Shown here: positions 36,305 through 44,854 of the stretch, piece after piece
How positions within the stretch are numbered: position 1 is the stretch's first letter
Layout: every line of letters starts with the position of its first letter
Source: CAYQTL01 sp964420405
GTDB lineage: Bacteria > Acidobacteriota > Thermoanaerobaculia > Thermoanaerobaculales > Sulfomarinibacteraceae
DNA length: 64,000 nt
Direction: 5' to 3'
NCBI GenBank assembly: GCA_964420405.1
Contig: CAYQTL010000005.1
Location: 62,001 to 126,000 of the forward strand
Notes under the pieces: generated by a model
Databases searched by the model: none
The model's input: the letters and a program-made list of their open reading frames with translations, nothing else
Told to the model about the DNA's origin: nothing
Position numbers and translations under genes: made by a program

Positions 36305-38284
36305 TCACGGCAGCCGCTCGATCGGCAGCACGCCGGCCCCCGCCGTCACGAGGCCCGCGAGCTCGCGCCAGCCCCGCAGGTCGGCCTCGAGCTGCTCTGC
36401 CGACACCGTCAGCACGGCCATCTCGAGCTCCGCCGGCTCCCGCCACGGGCCACCGCCGGCGGCGACGCCGGCACACAGCCGCGAACGACCGACGATGCCG
36501 CTGCCGTCGGCGGCGAGCGACGCCGCGACCCGTCGCCGGAGTGTCGCCAGCTCGTCCTCCGCCGGCGTCACGAGCCACGCCGTCCAGACCGCGGCCAGCT
36601 CCGCCTCGAGCCGGTCCAGACCCCCGTCCCGGGACGCCGCCAGCACCACCACGGTCCGGCCGGGCACGAGGGGTCGCAGGGTCTCGACATCCAGGCCCGG
36701 TGCGACCCGCGGTACACGCGCCTCCAGCAGCGCCGAGAGCACCGCGGCGCGGGCCTCGGCGTCGCCGCTCGGCTCGAGGGGAAGGACGACCGCGAGGGTC
36801 GAGCGGTCGCCGCGGGCCGCCGCCCGGGTCCGCGGGGAGGTCCCGGCGGTCGCGGCCGGCGGCCGGGCGGGGCCGCCGAAACGGAACTTGCGCAGCGCCT
36901 CCACCGCCGTCTCGCGATCCTCCGTCACGAGCCCGAGAGCGAGGTTGTCGGGCCGCAGGAGCGCCGCCGGCACCAGCCGCTCCTCGCCGGACAGCCCGAG
37001 CAGCACGGCGAGCATCGACAGCGCCTGACGGCGCGCGTCGCCGTCGCCGGGCTCGAGGGCGGCCTCGTCCGCGGCGATCCTGGAGAGCGCCGCCTGGAGG
37101 GCCTCGAGTAGCTCGGCGAAGGCCTCGGCCGACGCCGCCGCCTCGAGCCGGGCCGGGTCGTCGCCGACCCACACCCAGCCGACGGAGCTGGCCGCGGCGG
37201 TGCGCAGCTCGGCCGCGACCCGCGCGAGCACCGTCGCCGCGACCGCCCCGTCCACGTCCGGCGTGAGCACCGGGCGCAGCGTCAGCGCCCCGAAGCCGAC
37301 GCCGGGGCGCTCCAGCACCGCCACCGAGAGGTCGTTGTCGAGCTGGGTCCGCTCCGGCGGTCGCGCGAAGCGGGGGTTGAGGACCTGCGGCGGAATCGAC
37401 ACCACCGCCTCGCCCGGGCGGGCGGCGAGCCATTGCCGCGCAGCGGCCTCGACCGTGGCGAGGGTGACGGCCTCCGCGCCGAACAGGAGCTGCCTTACCC
37501 CGTCGGCGCCGCCGCCACGCCACGCTTCGAGGACCCGCGCGGCGCCGTCCGGGTGGCGGCCGACGACCGCGCGCCGGTGGACGCCGAGGGTGCCGGCCGC
37601 GCGCCGCACGCGCTCCGGGTCGAGGTCGGGGCTCTCGGCGATTCTCGCGACAGCGGTCCGCAGCCGCCGAACCGTGAGCTCGACCAGCTCGGCGTCGGTC
37701 GTGGTCTCCAGCACCGCACGCTCGCCGTCCAGTCGGGTGGTGACAACCATCTCGTCCACCAGCTCGGGGACCAGGCTCCAGAGCACCTCGGCCGGGGTCC
37801 GGAGCCAGTCCGACGCCGCCGGCAGGCCGATCTCGAGCCGCACCGACGCGACCGAGCCGGCCGCCCCGAGCCGCCGGCGGACGGCGCCGTCCGCCGGCGC
37901 GGCGGCGGCGTGGAACGGCGACGACGACGGCTCGCCGGCGGCCGCCCATCGCGCCAGGGGAGGCCGCAGCAGCTCCGGCGTCGCCTGGCCGACCGCCACC
38001 ACGACCGCGGGGACCGGCGGCGGCGCGGCGCCGGCCCCCCGGAATGCCGACTCGAGGTCGGCCGCGAGCGTCAGGGAGCCTGACGTCTGCGTGTGGACGC
38101 CGCCGGCGTCCGTGGGCCATGCCACCGTGGTGGCATCGGCGAGCGGCACCGTCACCACGACGAGGTCGACCCGGTCGGCGACCCGCTCGAGGGTCAGCAC
38201 CTGGGCCCGGAGCCCGCCGGAAGCCCCGAGCAGCCCCGCAAGGATCAGCACAACCGTCTTGATTCGAGATATTTGAGGCTTCAT
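36305..38284 (-). CDS. Secreted M16-peptidase-like protein lacking the catalytic motif
   Basis: 659 residues with a signal peptide (about 1-27, ending near LRAQ). The rest has the rhythm of two M16 (insulinase/processing peptidase) halves: the first ends in ...VEAAARQWLAARPGEAVVSIPP, and the second starts at RTQLDNDLSVAVLERPGVGFG. No HxxEH or inverted zinc motif was found, so it is predicted inactive. Inactive M16 subunits commonly pair with an active partner; none is in the window. The ATG at 38284 lies 7 nt after TACCAT on this strand (38297-38292), so translation is probably leaderless. Confidence 0.65.
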   Translation of the reverse strand: MKPQISRIKTVVLILAGLLGASGGLRAQVLTLERVADRVDLVVVTVPLADATTVAWPTDAGGVHTQTSGSLTLAADLESAFRGAGAAPPPVPAVVVAVGQATPELLRPPLARWAAAGEPSSSPFHAAAAPADGAVRRRLGAAGSVASVRLEIGLPAASDWLRTPAEVLWSLVPELVDEMVVTTRLDGERAVLETTTDAELVELTVRRLRTAVARIAESPDLDPERVRRAAGTLGVHRRAVVGRHPDGAARVLEAWRGGGADGVRQLLFGAEAVTLATVEAAARQWLAARPGEAVVSIPPQVLNPRFARPPERTQLDNDLSVAVLERPGVGFGALTLRPVLTPDVDGAVAATVLARVAAELRTAAASSVGWVWVGDDPARLEAAASAEAFAELLEALQAALSRIAADEAALEPGDGDARRQALSMLAVLLGLSGEERLVPAALLRPDNLALGLVTEDRETAVEALRKFRFGGPARPPAATAGTSPRTRAAARGDRSTLAVVLPLEPSGDAEARAAVLSALLEARVPRVAPGLDVETLRPLVPGRTVVVLAASRDGGLDRLEAELAAVWTAWLVTPAEDELATLRRRVAASLAADGSGIVGRSRLCAGVAAGGGPWREPAELEMAVLTVSAEQLEADLRGWRELAGLVTAGAGVLPIERLP

Positions 38285-38291
38285 CACCGGA

Positions 38292-38301
38292 ATGGTACCA
38301 T
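38292..38301. promoter_or_regulatory. Palindromic divergent -10 shared by two leaderless genes
   Basis: ATGGTACCAT is a perfect palindrome. It gives TACCAT on both strands: forward 38296-38301 and reverse 38297-38292. The gaps to the start codons are the same on both sides, seven bases (to GTG 38309 forward, to ATG 38284 reverse). Confidence 0.55.
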
Positions 38302-38308
38302 GGCAGGG

Positions 38309-39232
38309 GTGGATGCCCGGACCGACCCGTTGCGGCCCTCCGCCGTGCTGCTCGGCTGGCTCGCCGCCGCCCTCGCGGCGCCCGTCACCCTGCTGCTCGC
38401 CGCCCTCGGCCAGGGCGTCGGCGCGGTGCTGGGGGGAAGCTCGTGGATCGGTGTCAGCACGCCCTGGACCCGTCCCCCGTGGGCGCTGGTCAACCAGCCG
38501 ACGATCGACTTCGCGGCGTCCTCCGCCGCGCTCGGCTACTGGTTCGGCTCGACCGCCGTGCTGCTCGCCGTCGCGGGGCTCGGCGCCTCCCTGCTGCCGC
38601 GGCCCCGCACCCTCGCCGCCGAGGTGGCCGTGGTGCAGCTGTCGTGGTCCGCCGCGTTCATCGGGGGCTGCTGGCTGCCCCTGCTCGACCCTGACGACGG
38701 CCACCCTGGCCGATGGCTGGCCCTCCACGGTCTGCCGACGCAGCTGACCTGGGGAGTGGCGGGCGTGGCGGCCCTGGCCGCCGCGCCGGTCGCGGTTCAC
38801 CTGCTGCGGCTGGTCCGTGGTGCGCGCCATCACGCCGGGCGCGGGGCGCGGCTGGCGGCGGTCACGGTCCACCTCGTGGTTCCGGCGGCGGCGTTCCTCG
38901 CTCTGCAGCGGCTCCTCGCCGGCGAGCTCCGGGCGGCGCCGGCGCTCGCCGTCGCGCTGCCGGCGGTGGTCGCGCTCGTCCTCGCGTGGGCGCGCTATCC
39001 GAGGCCCCACGGTCGTCCGCTCGAGCCGGTGTCGGCGGGCAGCTTCCTCCGCCTCGTCGCGGCCCTCGCGGTGGCCGTGACCCTGGTCGCCGTCGCCGGC
39101 CGGCCCCTTCCGGGCGGGTCGGCCGCCGGCCTGCTGTGGGGCGTGCCAGACCCGCTCAACAACATCCGGCCGTGGATCGACGCGGCGACGCCGGCAGAGC
39201 AGGTCTCCGGCGTCAGCGGCGACCGCCGCTGA
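38309..39232 (+). CDS. Hypothetical multi-pass membrane protein
   Basis: 307 residues from the GTG at 38309 (7 nt after TACCAT); an ATG at 38300 in the same frame would overlap the -10 box. About seven to eight hydrophobic helices are visible, for example AVLLGWLAAALAAPVTLLLAAL and LAAEVAVVQLSWSAAFIGG. No family recognised. Composition is Ala/Leu-rich with few charged residues between helices. It ends 77 nt before the ferritin gene. Expression is probably linked to the divergent M16-like gene by the shared promoter. Confidence 0.65.
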   Translation: MDARTDPLRPSAVLLGWLAAALAAPVTLLLAALGQGVGAVLGGSSWIGVSTPWTRPPWALVNQPTIDFAASSAALGYWFGSTAVLLAVAGLGASLLPRPRTLAAEVAVVQLSWSAAFIGGCWLPLLDPDDGHPGRWLALHGLPTQLTWGVAGVAALAAAPVAVHLLRLVRGARHHAGRGARLAAVTVHLVVPAAAFLALQRLLAGELRAAPALAVALPAVVALVLAWARYPRPHGRPLEPVSAGSFLRLVAALAVAVTLVAVAGRPLPGGSAAGLLWGVPDPLNNIRPWIDAATPAEQVSGVSGDRR

Positions 39233-39309
39233 GCGCCCACCGTCCGGCGGACCGGCGGTATACTGTCGCGGCGCCGGCGCCGTCGCCGCCCGGCGCAGGG
39301 AGGCGACCG

Positions 39310-39828
39310 ATGAACGCGAACGTCGAGAAGGCACTCAACGAGCAGGTCCACGCGGAGTTCTACTCGTTCTACCTCTACCTGTCGGTCGCGGCGTTCTTCG
39401 CCGCGCGCCACCTGGACGGTTTCGCCCACTGGATGCGGGTCCAGGCGCAGGAGGAGCTCGGCCACGCCATGAAGCTCTTCGACCACCTCACCGAGCGCGG
39501 CGCGACCGTCGAGCTGCTCGCGATCGATGCCCCCCCGCGGGAGTGGGCGTCGGCGTCGGCGGCGGTCGGAGCGGTGCTCGAGCACGAGCGCCACATCAGC
39601 CAGCGGATCAACTCGCTGGTCAACCTGGCGACCTCCGAGCACGACCACGCCACGACCGTGGTGCTGCACTGGTACGTCAGCGAGCAGGTCGAGGAGGAGG
39701 CGACCGCCGACACCCTCTTCCACCAGGTGACGATGGTCGAGGACAGCCCCCACGGCCTGCTGATGATCGACCGCGAGCTGGCGGCGAGGCCGATGCCGGC
39801 GCCGGTCGCGGGGGCTCAGGCCGACTAG
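39310..39828 (+). CDS. ftn: Ferritin (non-heme)
   Basis: Iron-storage protein of 172 residues. The ferroxidase-site residues are visible: Glu in NEQVHAEFYSFYLYLS, Glu and His in QEELGHAMKLFDH, and VEEEATADTLFHQV near the end. The family start is like bacterial FtnA. TATACT at 39259-39264 and a GCGCAGGGAGGCGACC ribosome site lie upstream. In the window, fur is the natural regulator, but no Fur box was recognised here. The gene ends at a long inverted repeat and is convergent with an ATP-grasp ligase gene. Confidence 0.93.
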   Translation: MNANVEKALNEQVHAEFYSFYLYLSVAAFFAARHLDGFAHWMRVQAQEELGHAMKLFDHLTERGATVELLAIDAPPREWASASAAVGAVLEHERHISQRINSLVNLATSEHDHATTVVLHWYVSEQVEEEATADTLFHQVTMVEDSPHGLLMIDRELAARPMPAPVAGAQAD

Positions 39829-39831
39829 GAG

Positions 39832-39985
39832 GGCGTAGGGCATAGACTGACGGCGCCTTTCGGGCGTCGTGAGCGCCCGTTTCCGGCGGATTCTCGGCCC
39901 GTACTCAGAGTACTGCGCCTCGAATCCGCCGAAAACGGGCATCTCACGACGCTCCGGGATCCGACCACCGGCGACGCCCTACGCC
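39832..39985. repeat. Long nested inverted repeat between ferritin and the ATP-grasp gene
   Basis: Three nested palindromic layers. Outer arms 39832-39841 and 39976-39985 (10 bp, perfect). Middle arms 39865-39893 and 39922-39951 (29 and 30 nt, nearly perfect). The central core GTACTCAGAGTAC is at 39901-39913. The outer right arm covers the last codons of the reverse-strand gene. As a hairpin it could serve as a bidirectional terminator, but it is much longer and more elaborate than needed. I found no second copy in the window. Confidence 0.8.
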
Positions 39986-40869
39986 GTGCTTGGAGCGACG
40001 CCGCAGTCGAGGGAGTCGGCCACCAGGCGGCCGGCGACGTCGACGCCGGTGGCCTCCTCGAGGGCGCGGAAGCCTGGGGTCGGGTTGACCTCGCACACCA
40101 CCGGTCCGTCGTCGTGGGGCAGCAGGTCGACCGCCGCCTGGCGCAGCCCGACCGCCCGCACCGCTGCGCGGGCGAGCCGCAGGTGGGCGTCGCTGGGCGC
40201 GAGGGGCTGGCAGCGGCCGCCGCGAGCGGCGTTGGATCGCCACTCGCCGGCGGCGGCCGTGAACCGGGCCGCCGCGACCACCTCGTCTCCCGCCACGAGC
40301 AGCCGGTCGCTGCGGCCGCCGGCGTCGACCCAGCCCTGCACGAGGACCTCGTCGCCGACCCGCCACAGGGAGTCCAGCACGGCCTCGAGGTGGTCGCGGC
40401 CCTCGCAGCGGATCACGCCCACGCCCATCCGGGAGCGCCGCTGCTTGACGACCACCGGCAGACCGAGGACCGCGACCGCCTCGGCGGCGAGCGAGCCCGG
40501 CTCGGCGCCGGCGACGGCGGGCGGCGCCGGCACGCCGGCCGCGGCCAGTGCGTCCAGGGTCCGCCAGTGATCCCGGGCGAGCCGGATCCCCTCCGCCGGG
40601 TTGGGCGTCGCGACGCCGGCCGCCGCCGCCACCTCCAGCAGCGCCAGGGTCGACTCGGGACGCCAGTTGCCGACCCGCGCGATCACCGCCGCGGGGCGGG
40701 GCACGAGCAGGTCCACGCCGTTCCGCAGCAGCCCCGGAGGCGTCCCCGACCGGGCGACGGCCTCGAGGGCGTCGACCACCACCGGCTCCGCGCCGGCCGC
40801 TCGCGCGGCCTCCTCGAGACGCCGGTTGACCCACAGCTCCGGTCGGGCGGTGAGCAGCAGCAGCCGCAC
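39979..40869 (-). CDS. ATP-grasp ligase of the RimK type
   Basis: 296 residues from the GTG at 40869, 6 nt after TACCAT on this strand; a GTG one codon earlier is possible. The ATP-grasp core carries the VVVKQRRSRMGVGVIRCEG lysine/glycine segment, the EVLVQGWVDAGG strand, and the metal-binding end DDGPVVCEVNPTPGF. It resembles RimK-type alpha-L-glutamate ligases and similar amino-acid ligases. Substrate unknown. No obvious peptide partner gene is nearby. The last codons lie in the right outer arm of the inverted repeat at 39832-39985. Confidence 0.8.
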   Translation of the reverse strand: MRLLLLTARPELWVNRRLEEAARAAGAEPVVVDALEAVARSGTPPGLLRNGVDLLVPRPAAVIARVGNWRPESTLALLEVAAAAGVATPNPAEGIRLARDHWRTLDALAAAGVPAPPAVAGAEPGSLAAEAVAVLGLPVVVKQRRSRMGVGVIRCEGRDHLEAVLDSLWRVGDEVLVQGWVDAGGRSDRLLVAGDEVVAAARFTAAAGEWRSNAARGGRCQPLAPSDAHLRLARAAVRAVGLRQAAVDLLPHDDGPVVCEVNPTPGFRALEEATGVDVAGRLVADSLDCGVAPSTA

Positions 40870-40875
40870 CACGAC

Positions 40876-40881
40876 ATGGTA
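40876..40881 (-). promoter_or_regulatory. -10 box of leaderless ATP-grasp gene
   Basis: TACCAT on the reverse strand with six bases (GTCGTG) before the GTG start at 40869; no Shine-Dalgarno. Confidence 0.45.
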
Positions 40882-41002
40882 CGCCGGTCGGCCCCCAACG
40901 GTGCGAGGCGCCGCCCCCGGGCCTTCATGCCGTCGAACCGTCGCACCTGATCCAGATCGGCGCCGAGGGACACCCATGCCGCCGGCGTGCCGGTGTCCCA
41001 GC

Positions 41003-41008
41003 TATACT
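41003..41008 (+). promoter_or_regulatory. -10 box of leaderless DUF4388 gene
   Basis: TATACT followed by CGGCCG and the GTG start at 41015. The six-base gap is identical in sequence to that of the phosphotransferase gene at 28655. Confidence 0.5.
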
Positions 41009-41014
41009 CGGCCG

Positions 41015-42373
41015 GTGATCCGCGGCACCCTGGATCGCCTCCACCTCGGCGACCTGCTGCAGTGGCTCCAGATGGGAGACCTCAGCGGCCGACTCACCCT
41101 GCACGACGGCGCCGGGCAGCGACGGCTCGACCTGCTCGAAGGGCGGGTCGTGTACGTCTCCTCGCTCGAGCCCGGCGAGCGGCTGGCCACGTGGCTCGCG
41201 GCCGACGGGGTGGTGTCGGCGGCGGCGGCCAGGCGGCTGCTCGGCGCCTCGCTGCTGCGTCGCCAGCTGTTCACCGACCTCCTGGTGGAGGCTGGCGAGA
41301 CCTCGCCGGAGGCGCTGCGGGCGAGCCTGACCCGCCTCGCCGAGCGGATTGCGGGCCGCGCCCTCGCGGCCGGCGAGCTGCGGTTCGAGTTCGACCCCTC
41401 CTACCCGGTGCGGGACCTGCTCGGGCTGACCATCGACGTCGCCCCGAACACCCTCCTGATGGAGGCCGCCCGGCGTCGCGACGAGGTCGGGGGCGGCGAC
41501 GACGGCCTCCCGGCCAGGCCGCTGCCGTTCGACGGCCCGGAGTTCGAGCGGTTCTTCTGGGAGCTGATCCGGCGCGGCATCTCGGGGGAGGACCGTCTCG
41601 ACGGATCGGAGCTCGAACGCCTCCACCGCCTGGTGCGCGACATCATGGCGACGCTCGCCCAGTGGCTCGCGAGCAGCCCCGGCCTGGTCCCCATTCCAAC
41701 CGAGCAGGCGAGCGCCGTCGCCGACCTGCTCGGCGACGGCTGCCCGGTGCGGCTGTCGGGCCTTCCCCACAGCGCGTGGAACGCCATGGTCCTGGCGTGC
41801 TCCGTGCGCCATCCGGAGCTGCCGCCCCCGACCACGCTGTACGGTCTCGAGGCGGTCGGGGCCGAGCTCGACCTGTGGGTCGAGATGACCGGGTCGGAGC
41901 GCTGGCGACGGCCCCACGCCCAGCGGCTCGACGAGCTCACCCGGAGCGTCGTCGCGAGCTGGAGCCGCGCCGCCCGCGCCGCCGCCGGACCGCTCGGGGT
42001 GGTTCCGGGCGAGGCCGAGCTCGCCGTGCACCTCGTGGCGATCCCCACCGACCTCGTGCTGTGGGTGCTGACGACCCTGCCGATGCCCCACCAGCGCCTG
42101 CGGCACGTGCTCCTCGGCGACCTGGCGCGGCGGGTCGGCGTCGCCCTGGCGCAGCGGGCCGACTTCCCGCCCGCCCTGCAGGGGGTGCTGGACCGGGGCT
42201 CGCCGGGCCGGCTCGGCCTGTGCCTGCACATCGGGCGGGAGGTGCTGCCGTCGGCGCCGGTGTGGCTCGACACCGTGGCGGACGACGAGGCGGCGACGCT
42301 CGCACTGACGTCCGCCGACGAGCTGGCGGCCGCGGCGGCAGCGGCCCACCAGGAGTTCGCCGCGACCGGCTGA
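41015..42373 (+). CDS. DUF4388-domain signalling protein
   Basis: 452 residues from a GTG. The first about 110 residues are a DUF4388 domain (IRGTLDRLHLGDLLQWLQMGDLSGRLTL, then RRLDLLEGRVVYVSSLEPGE), followed by helical segments with AARRLLGASLLRRQLFTDLL. The middle has an RYEFDPSYPVRDLLGLTIDVAPNTLLMEAARR-like end of the DUF4388 unit. The C-terminal half (about 270-440) is unassigned. It is convergent with the MglA-GAF-histidine kinase gene, and such proteins are known from MglA loci, so the two may act together. The mRNA appears leaderless. Confidence 0.75.
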   Translation: MIRGTLDRLHLGDLLQWLQMGDLSGRLTLHDGAGQRRLDLLEGRVVYVSSLEPGERLATWLAADGVVSAAAARRLLGASLLRRQLFTDLLVEAGETSPEALRASLTRLAERIAGRALAAGELRFEFDPSYPVRDLLGLTIDVAPNTLLMEAARRRDEVGGGDDGLPARPLPFDGPEFERFFWELIRRGISGEDRLDGSELERLHRLVRDIMATLAQWLASSPGLVPIPTEQASAVADLLGDGCPVRLSGLPHSAWNAMVLACSVRHPELPPPTTLYGLEAVGAELDLWVEMTGSERWRRPHAQRLDELTRSVVASWSRAARAAAGPLGVVPGEAELAVHLVAIPTDLVLWVLTTLPMPHQRLRHVLLGDLARRVGVALAQRADFPPALQGVLDRGSPGRLGLCLHIGREVLPSAPVWLDTVADDEAATLALTSADELAAAAAAAHQEFAATG

Positions 42374-42461
42374 CGGCCGAGCCGACGCTCGCCCGCCCCT
42401 GCGGCGACCCGCCCCCACTCGCGAACCGGGCTTCCGATCGCAGGCAGGTGGCCACGACCTC

Positions 42462-44657
42462 CTAGCCGTCCTGGGGGATCGCGATGGTGACCTCGGTTCC
42501 CTCGGCCACCCGGCTCGTGAGGCTGATCCGTCCGCCGTGGTTCTCGACCACCCGCTTGGCGATGGCGAGGCCGAGGCCCACGCCCCGGGGCTTGCCCGTC
42601 AGCACGTTGCCCCCCTGCCAGAAGCTCTCGAAGACGTGCGGCAGCTCCTCGTCCGGGATCCCGACGCCGGTGTCACGGACCTTGACCACCAGCCAGGTCC
42701 GGCCGTCCCGCGCCGCCCGCCGCACCTCGACCTTGACCTCGCCGCCCTTGTGGTTGAACTCCACGGCGTTCTTGATCACCGCCCGCAGCGCGGCCTCGGT
42801 GGTCTCCGGGTCGCAGGCGACGGCGTCGAGCCCGCTCGGGATCAGGACGTGGAGCGTCACCTCGCGCTCGGAGGCGACGTCCCGCAGCGGCGCGATCGCC
42901 CGCCGCAGCAGGTCCTCCACCGGCACCCGCTGGACCGACGGCCCCGCGGCGGGGCTGGCCAGCACCGACGCCTGGAACACGCTCTGGATGATCTCCGACA
43001 GCTTCTCGGCCTCCTCGCGGATGATGGCGACGAAACGCGCCCCCTTCTCGGCCGGTGCGTCGCGGTAGCGGTCGAGGATCTTGGCCGCCGTCACCAGCGA
43101 CGTCACCGGGGTCTTGAGCTCGTGGGAGATCCGGGTGATGAGCTCGTTCTTGATCCGGTCGAGCTCGGCCAGGTCGCGGTACGCGTCCTCGAGCAACGAG
43201 TGCTTCTCGGCGAGGTCGCGGTTGAGCCGCTGCACCTCGTCGAGCGTTCCCCGCAGCTCCTCGGTCCGCGCCGCCACCTGGTCGCCGAGGGAGCGGTTGA
43301 GCTCCTCCAGCTGCCGCCACGAGCCGGCGCCGTCGTACGCCACCGCCGCGGTGGAGGCGAGGATGGTCGCGAGCTGGAGGTCGTCCTCGTCGAGCGGCGC
43401 CCGCCCCTGGCCGCCGTAGGCCGTCAGCACGCCGACCAGTCGGCCGTGGACCACCATCGGCGCCACCACCGCCGAGCGGAAGCCGGCGGCCTCGACCGCG
43501 GCGATCCGGAAGCTGGGAGACTCCCCCTCGAGGTCGCGGGCGACGAGCTGGGACCTCCGGTCCTCGAGCATGGCCACCGCCAGCGGCTCGCCGGCCTCGT
43601 CCGGGGTCGCCAGCAGCGGGTCGCGCTCGAAGCCGTGGACCACCGCCTCCCGCATCCGTCCCGAGCCGGGCACCAGGATCACCGCCGCCCCCTGGACCCG
43701 CAGCAGCGGGATCGCGGTCTTCAGCAGGGTCCGGAGCACGGCGGCCGGGTCGCGCTCATCGGCCGCGCGGGCGCCGAAGTCGGTGACGCCGGCGAGCACC
43801 CGGACCTTGCGCTCGAGCTGGCCGCGGAGGGTGTCGAGGCGCGCGTTGAGGTCGGTCATCGCCATGTTGGCGCGGACGGCCTCGCCGACCAGGACCTCCT
43901 GGCTGAGCGGCTCGGACGGGGTGCCGACGGGGGTGGTGACGGCCACCTGACCGTCACCCTCGCGGTCGCCCACCTCCGGCTGCTGGTCGTCGTCGTCGTC
44001 CACGTACGGCTCGAGGGCGATCCGGACCTGCTGCTGGAGACGCTCGACCGCCTGCGGGTTGGTGCCGACGCCGAGCTTGTCCGCGACCGCCGCGAGAGTC
44101 CGCTCGGAGATGGCTGCGAACGCCTCCATGACGCCCTCGCCGCTGACCGCGACCGAGGGATAGCCCGGTGCGCCGTCACACGACAGGTCGCTGGCCATCT
44201 CGTCGACCGTCAGCAGCGGCGACAGGTCGCGCTTGTTGTACAGCAGGACCAGCGGCAGGCTGTCGCGCTCGATACCGTTGGCGGCGAGGTTCTCCCACAG
44301 GTTCTCGAGCGACTGGAGGTTGGCGTCGCGCTGGTCGACCTGCGAGTCGGCCACGAACACCACCCCGTCCGCGCCCGACAGGACGGCCCGCCTGGTGGCG
44401 TTGTACTGGACCTGACCGGGCACCGTGTACAGCTGCATCGCGAGCCGGTATCCCCGGATCCGCCCCAGGTTGAGGGACAGCAGGTCGAAGAACAGCGTGC
44501 GGTCGGAGGCGGTGTTGAGCGAGTACAGCTTGGTCCGCCGCTGGGGATCGGTGACACGATGGATGTGCTGCAGGCACGTGGTCTTGCCGCCGAGCGCAGG
44601 ACCGTAGTAGACGATCTTGATCTTGATCTGGCGGTACTGGTTGTCGAACTGGACCAT
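42462..44657 (-). CDS. MglA-type GTPase - GAF - histidine kinase fusion
   Basis: 731 residues in one frame. Residues 1 to about 195 are a small Ras-like GTPase of the MglA family: P-loop GPALGGKTT at 19-27, switch II YTVPGQ at 77-82, NKRD at 141-144. An acidic linker (near 217-225) follows. A GAF domain lies at about 300-440, then a coiled coil (LEELNRSLGDQVAARTEEL) and a histidine kinase: H511 in ISHELKTP, N-box VIKNAVEFN, DTGVGIPDEELPHVFESF and GVGLGLAIAK. There is no membrane segment, so it is cytosolic. All catalytic motifs look intact. The ATG is preceded by GGAGGCCAG. No response regulator is adjacent. Confidence 0.9.
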   Translation of the reverse strand: MVQFDNQYRQIKIKIVYYGPALGGKTTCLQHIHRVTDPQRRTKLYSLNTASDRTLFFDLLSLNLGRIRGYRLAMQLYTVPGQVQYNATRRAVLSGADGVVFVADSQVDQRDANLQSLENLWENLAANGIERDSLPLVLLYNKRDLSPLLTVDEMASDLSCDGAPGYPSVAVSGEGVMEAFAAISERTLAAVADKLGVGTNPQAVERLQQQVRIALEPYVDDDDDQQPEVGDREGDGQVAVTTPVGTPSEPLSQEVLVGEAVRANMAMTDLNARLDTLRGQLERKVRVLAGVTDFGARAADERDPAAVLRTLLKTAIPLLRVQGAAVILVPGSGRMREAVVHGFERDPLLATPDEAGEPLAVAMLEDRRSQLVARDLEGESPSFRIAAVEAAGFRSAVVAPMVVHGRLVGVLTAYGGQGRAPLDEDDLQLATILASTAAVAYDGAGSWRQLEELNRSLGDQVAARTEELRGTLDEVQRLNRDLAEKHSLLEDAYRDLAELDRIKNELITRISHELKTPVTSLVTAAKILDRYRDAPAEKGARFVAIIREEAEKLSEIIQSVFQASVLASPAAGPSVQRVPVEDLLRRAIAPLRDVASEREVTLHVLIPSGLDAVACDPETTEAALRAVIKNAVEFNHKGGEVKVEVRRAARDGRTWLVVKVRDTGVGIPDEELPHVFESFWQGGNVLTGKPRGVGLGLAIAKRVVENHGGRISLTSRVAEGTEVTIAIPQDG

Positions 44658-44854
44658 CTGGCCTCCGACCGCTCGCCCGTCCACCGGTCGGGGCGGGTGG
44701 TTGCCAGCACCGCCACCGAAGCGGGTCCGCTCACCACCGGATCCGATCCGGCACGGCAGGCGCGGAGCGCCGGGCATCCCGCCAGCGCCGCACCGATTGT
44801 ACCCCGGACCTTCCGCCTGGGTGCCCCCGGTGGACCCGGACCGCGGTCACGACG

